NCBI GenBank assembly: GCA_964622545.1
Contig: CAZUQM010000026.1
Span: 1-64,000, forward strand
Source of the DNA: JAFGLZ01 sp964622545
GTDB lineage: Bacteria; Planctomycetota; Phycisphaerae; UBA1845; JAFGLZ01
Direction of reading: 5' to 3'
Length of the DNA: 64,000 nucleotides
Positions within the stretch are counted from its first letter, which is position 1. Each line of letters starts with the position of its first letter. The position numbers and the translations under genes were made by a program. Of the stretch, positions 62,117-64,000 are shown piece after piece. The notes under the pieces were generated by a model. That model worked only from the letters and a program-made list of their open reading frames with translations, was not told the origin of the DNA and did not search any database.

Positions 62117-62545
62117 TCAAGCGTCTTCCTCCGGCAGGATCTCCAGCGTCAGGCTGTAGTCGTTGTACCCGACCGATCGCCAGAAGGCGACCGCCGGTTC
62201 GTTCGCTGTCAGGACCTCGACGGTCAGCCGCTTGTGGGCCGGCCAGATCTTGCCGCGAAGGATCTTCATGGCGGCACGACCGATCCCCTCGCGCCGGCAG
62301 CCGCGCCGGACGAAGAGCTGCCGAAGGTACACCACGCTGTCATTCTCGGCATACAAGGCATACGCCACCGGCTCGCCGTCGAAGGTGAAGACCACCGCGC
62401 GATACTCCCCGCCCAGCCATCGCGCCATCCGTTGGCGCAGCTCCCGGACCGTCATGCGGTTCCGGTGCCCCTCGTCGCGAATGAGCTGATGGTTCCACGC
62501 CGCGAGCAGGTCGAGATCGTCATCCGTGGCGAATCGGTGTTGCAT
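62117..62545 (-). CDS. GNAT-family N-acetyltransferase
   Basis: This 142-residue protein is a single GNAT domain. VVYLRQLFVRRGCRREGIGRAAM contains the acetyl-CoA loop R-x2-G-x-G/A (residues about 71-93), and TANEPAVAFWRSVGYN is the usual end motif. The substrate is unknown. ATG 62545 (MQHRFATDDD) gives the normal domain start; the upstream frame to 62644 is Arg-rich and was rejected. Confidence 0.86.
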   Translation of the reverse strand: MQHRFATDDDLDLLAAWNHQLIRDEGHRNRMTVRELRQRMARWLGGEYRAVVFTFDGEPVAYALYAENDSVVYLRQLFVRRGCRREGIGRAAMKILRGKIWPAHKRLTVEVLTANEPAVAFWRSVGYNDYSLTLEILPEEDA

Positions 62546-62601
62546 AGGATGCCCACGCAAGCCCCGCGCAACGTGAGCGTCGCCCTGCCGCGTTCGACCC
62601 G

Positions 62602-64000
62602 CTAGCGCGATGCCTCGCCTGCCTTCTCGATGGTCCACAGGCACAACGCCATCGGCTCAAGCTCGGCATTCAGACGGAGCGCGGCCGACCCCTCGACCCG
62701 TCGCTCTGACACCCTCTCCAGTCCGCCCGGCCAGTCCGCGTTGGTCAGGCAGTTGCTGTGCCTCGAGTCGATCGCATAGCGCCGGCTTCGCAGCGGGCCG
62801 GAGCGGAGCGCAGCCGGCAGGTTCGTCACCGAGACGGCCACGCGGACGCTCGTCGTGCCGTCGGGCTGCAGATTCCACAGGTGCACCGTCAGGCCTTTGT
62901 CGTCCATCGTCGCCAGGGCACCGAGCCCGTTGCCGTCCTTGTCGAGCCCGGATGAAACGGCGGCCACCTCCACGACCCTGTGCATCCGAAGCATCTTGAC
63001 GGCCGCTCCGTACGGCGTCATCCGTAGCTTGGTGTCGAACTGCACGAAGGCAATCTGCTTGCGGGAATGGTATTGCACCCAGGGGAAGAGCCGCAGGTCC
63101 TCGGCATGCCGTGCGTAGTACTGATAGGCCGTCATGCCGGCCGCCTGCCAGAGGTTCTTCTTGGCCTCGCCCTTGTGGGGCAGGACGTAGCCGATCTCCG
63201 TCACGAAGATGGGCAGGGTCGTGGGCAACGAGGCCCGCCTCAACGCCCCGTCGATTCGCCCTTCCCATTCGGCCACCTGACGGGGTCTCTTCTCGGCCCA
63301 GTAATGGTGGAACGAGAGGAAGTCGAGTCGCTTGGCGATGGCGTCGTCGCGCGCGTAGTCCCTGATCAGATGGCGGAGCTCCTTCGTGCGGAATCCGGAG
63401 CAGCCGCCGACCAGCAGCGGCAGCTTCGGACGCATCTCGGCGTTCACGTCGTTGACCGCCTCGTAGGCCCGCCGGTAGAAGCGGTAGTAGTTCTTCATGC
63501 TGCCCAGGTTGCTCTGATTCTTCGCGGTCGGCTCGTTGAGGACCTCGATGTAGCGCAGGTTCGGGCACCGCTGCTTGTAGTGCCTCACGGCCGCCTTGAA
63601 GACTTTCTTCCATTGCTCGAACGAGAGCATCCCCGTCAGCACCTCGCGCTCGTAACGACGGATGTTCATCAAGACCGTCTCGCTGTGAGCGCCGACCGCG
63701 TCGAGGTAATCGTAGTAGTGCAGGCCCGTCGTGTGGCCGGTGACGCCGTACCGCTTCTTTTTCGGGTCGCCCTTGTAGTAATCCTTGTTGATCTCGTAGT
63801 TGAAGCGGTACGTATCGGTGCGGTAGTCCCACATCTGGTCGAGCATCAGCCAGCATCGCGTGACCCGCGGCCGGCCCAGCTCCTTCTCGACCCGCGCGCA
63901 CAGCTCGGGCGGAGGCGGCGCTCGGCGGGACACGTTGACATGCCCCCACAGTTGCGGCGAGCCCTTGAGGACCTTGCCGCAATCGACCGTGACCGTCACG
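62602..64000 (-). CDS. GH39-like glycoside hydrolase, 5' end outside the window
   Basis: At least 465 residues are visible and the frame is open to the window edge, so the N-terminus is missing. The fold resembles the clan A retaining family GH39. EVLNEPTAKNQSN contains the acid/base glutamate, and PIFVTEIGYVLP contains the nucleophile glutamate. The HFY-type FLSFHHYWAE strand is present. A C-terminal beta domain follows. Xylosidase activity is the best-known role in the family, but substrate cannot be fixed here. Confidence 0.8.
   Translation of the reverse strand, partial: VTVTVDCGKVLKGSPQLWGHVNVSRRAPPPPELCARVEKELGRPRVTRCWLMLDQMWDYRTDTYRFNYEINKDYYKGDPKKKRYGVTGHTTGLHYYDYLDAVGAHSETVLMNIRRYEREVLTGMLSFEQWKKVFKAAVRHYKQRCPNLRYIEVLNEPTAKNQSNLGSMKNYYRFYRRAYEAVNDVNAEMRPKLPLLVGGCSGFRTKELRHLIRDYARDDAIAKRLDFLSFHHYWAEKRPRQVAEWEGRIDGALRRASLPTTLPIFVTEIGYVLPHKGEAKKNLWQAAGMTAYQYYARHAEDLRLFPWVQYHSRKQIAFVQFDTKLRMTPYGAAVKMLRMHRVVEVAAVSSGLDKDGNGLGALATMDDKGLTVHLWNLQPDGTTSVRVAVSVTNLPAALRSGPLRSRRYAIDSRHSNCLTNADWPGGLERVSERRVEGSAALRLNAELEPMALCLWTIEKAGEASR

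Noticed and set aside
1..64000. tRNA, rRNA, CRISPR array, insertion sequence or prophage genes.
   Set aside because: Scanning by eye showed no tRNA T-loop with acceptor stem, no rRNA core sequence, no regularly spaced repeats and no transposase or phage protein; a small RNA could still be missed.

Overview
The window is GC-rich, gene-dense bacterial DNA and looks like a chromosome fragment from the Planctomycetota, probably close to Phycisphaerae. The taxonomic pointers are indirect but agree: a hydrazine-synthase-alpha-like protein with CxxCH haem motifs, a pseudopilin-like H-X9-DG protein, a bacterial deoxyhypusine-synthase homologue, Tat-exported oxidoreductase and DUF362 proteins, and several glycoside hydrolases. 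There are dispersed REP-type palindromes between genes. I found no rRNA, tRNA, CRISPR array, transposase or phage gene.

Region by region: 0.2-11.3 kb is a minus-strand surface-glycan cluster. It holds an ABC-2 exporter (Wzm/Wzt type), two B12-binding radical SAM proteins, and two very large fused glycosyltransferases that end in coiled coils. Divergent from it, 11.5-15.3 kb encodes an SbcD/SbcC (YhaO/YhaN)-like nuclease-ATPase pair. From 15.6 to 23.8 kb come the HZS-alpha-like haem protein, a HEPN/MNT toxin-antitoxin pair, a FAD oxidoreductase, a Kelch protein and an NDP-sugar epimerase. From 23.9 to 29.3 kb there is a HAD phosphatase, a compact LolD-like ATPase / VTT membrane protein / LolA-like carrier operon, and an S66 carboxypeptidase / DUF123 / pseudopilin operon.

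From 29.3 to 33.0 kb a minus-strand operon runs priA, an orphan VirB11/PilT-like ATPase and a thioredoxin-fold lipoprotein. Two small exported proteins and a two-component system follow; the response regulator lacks the sigma-54 GAFTGA loop. From 37.3 to 47.3 kb are two lipoproteins, Hsp20, APS kinase, TruB, the deoxyhypusine-synthase homologue, MurA, PrmC and a membrane GT2. From 47.4 to 64 kb are a DUF362 protein, threonine synthase, GalE, a CDP-alcohol phosphotransferase, a TRAP transporter with a CPBP-like membrane protein, an unusually long LeuS, a GH29 fucosidase, a GNAT acetyltransferase and a partial GH39-like enzyme.

The observations I consider most worth pursuing are four. The first is the LolD/VTT/LolA-like operon with no FtsX-type permease, a candidate lipid or lipoprotein trafficking module. 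The second is the pair of radical SAM proteins in the glycan-export operon, one of which shares a C-terminal module with the exporter ATPase. The third is the orphan secretion-type ATPase behind priA. The fourth is the response regulator with a remodelled AAA+ domain. All functional statements rest on motif reading by eye; no database search was run.
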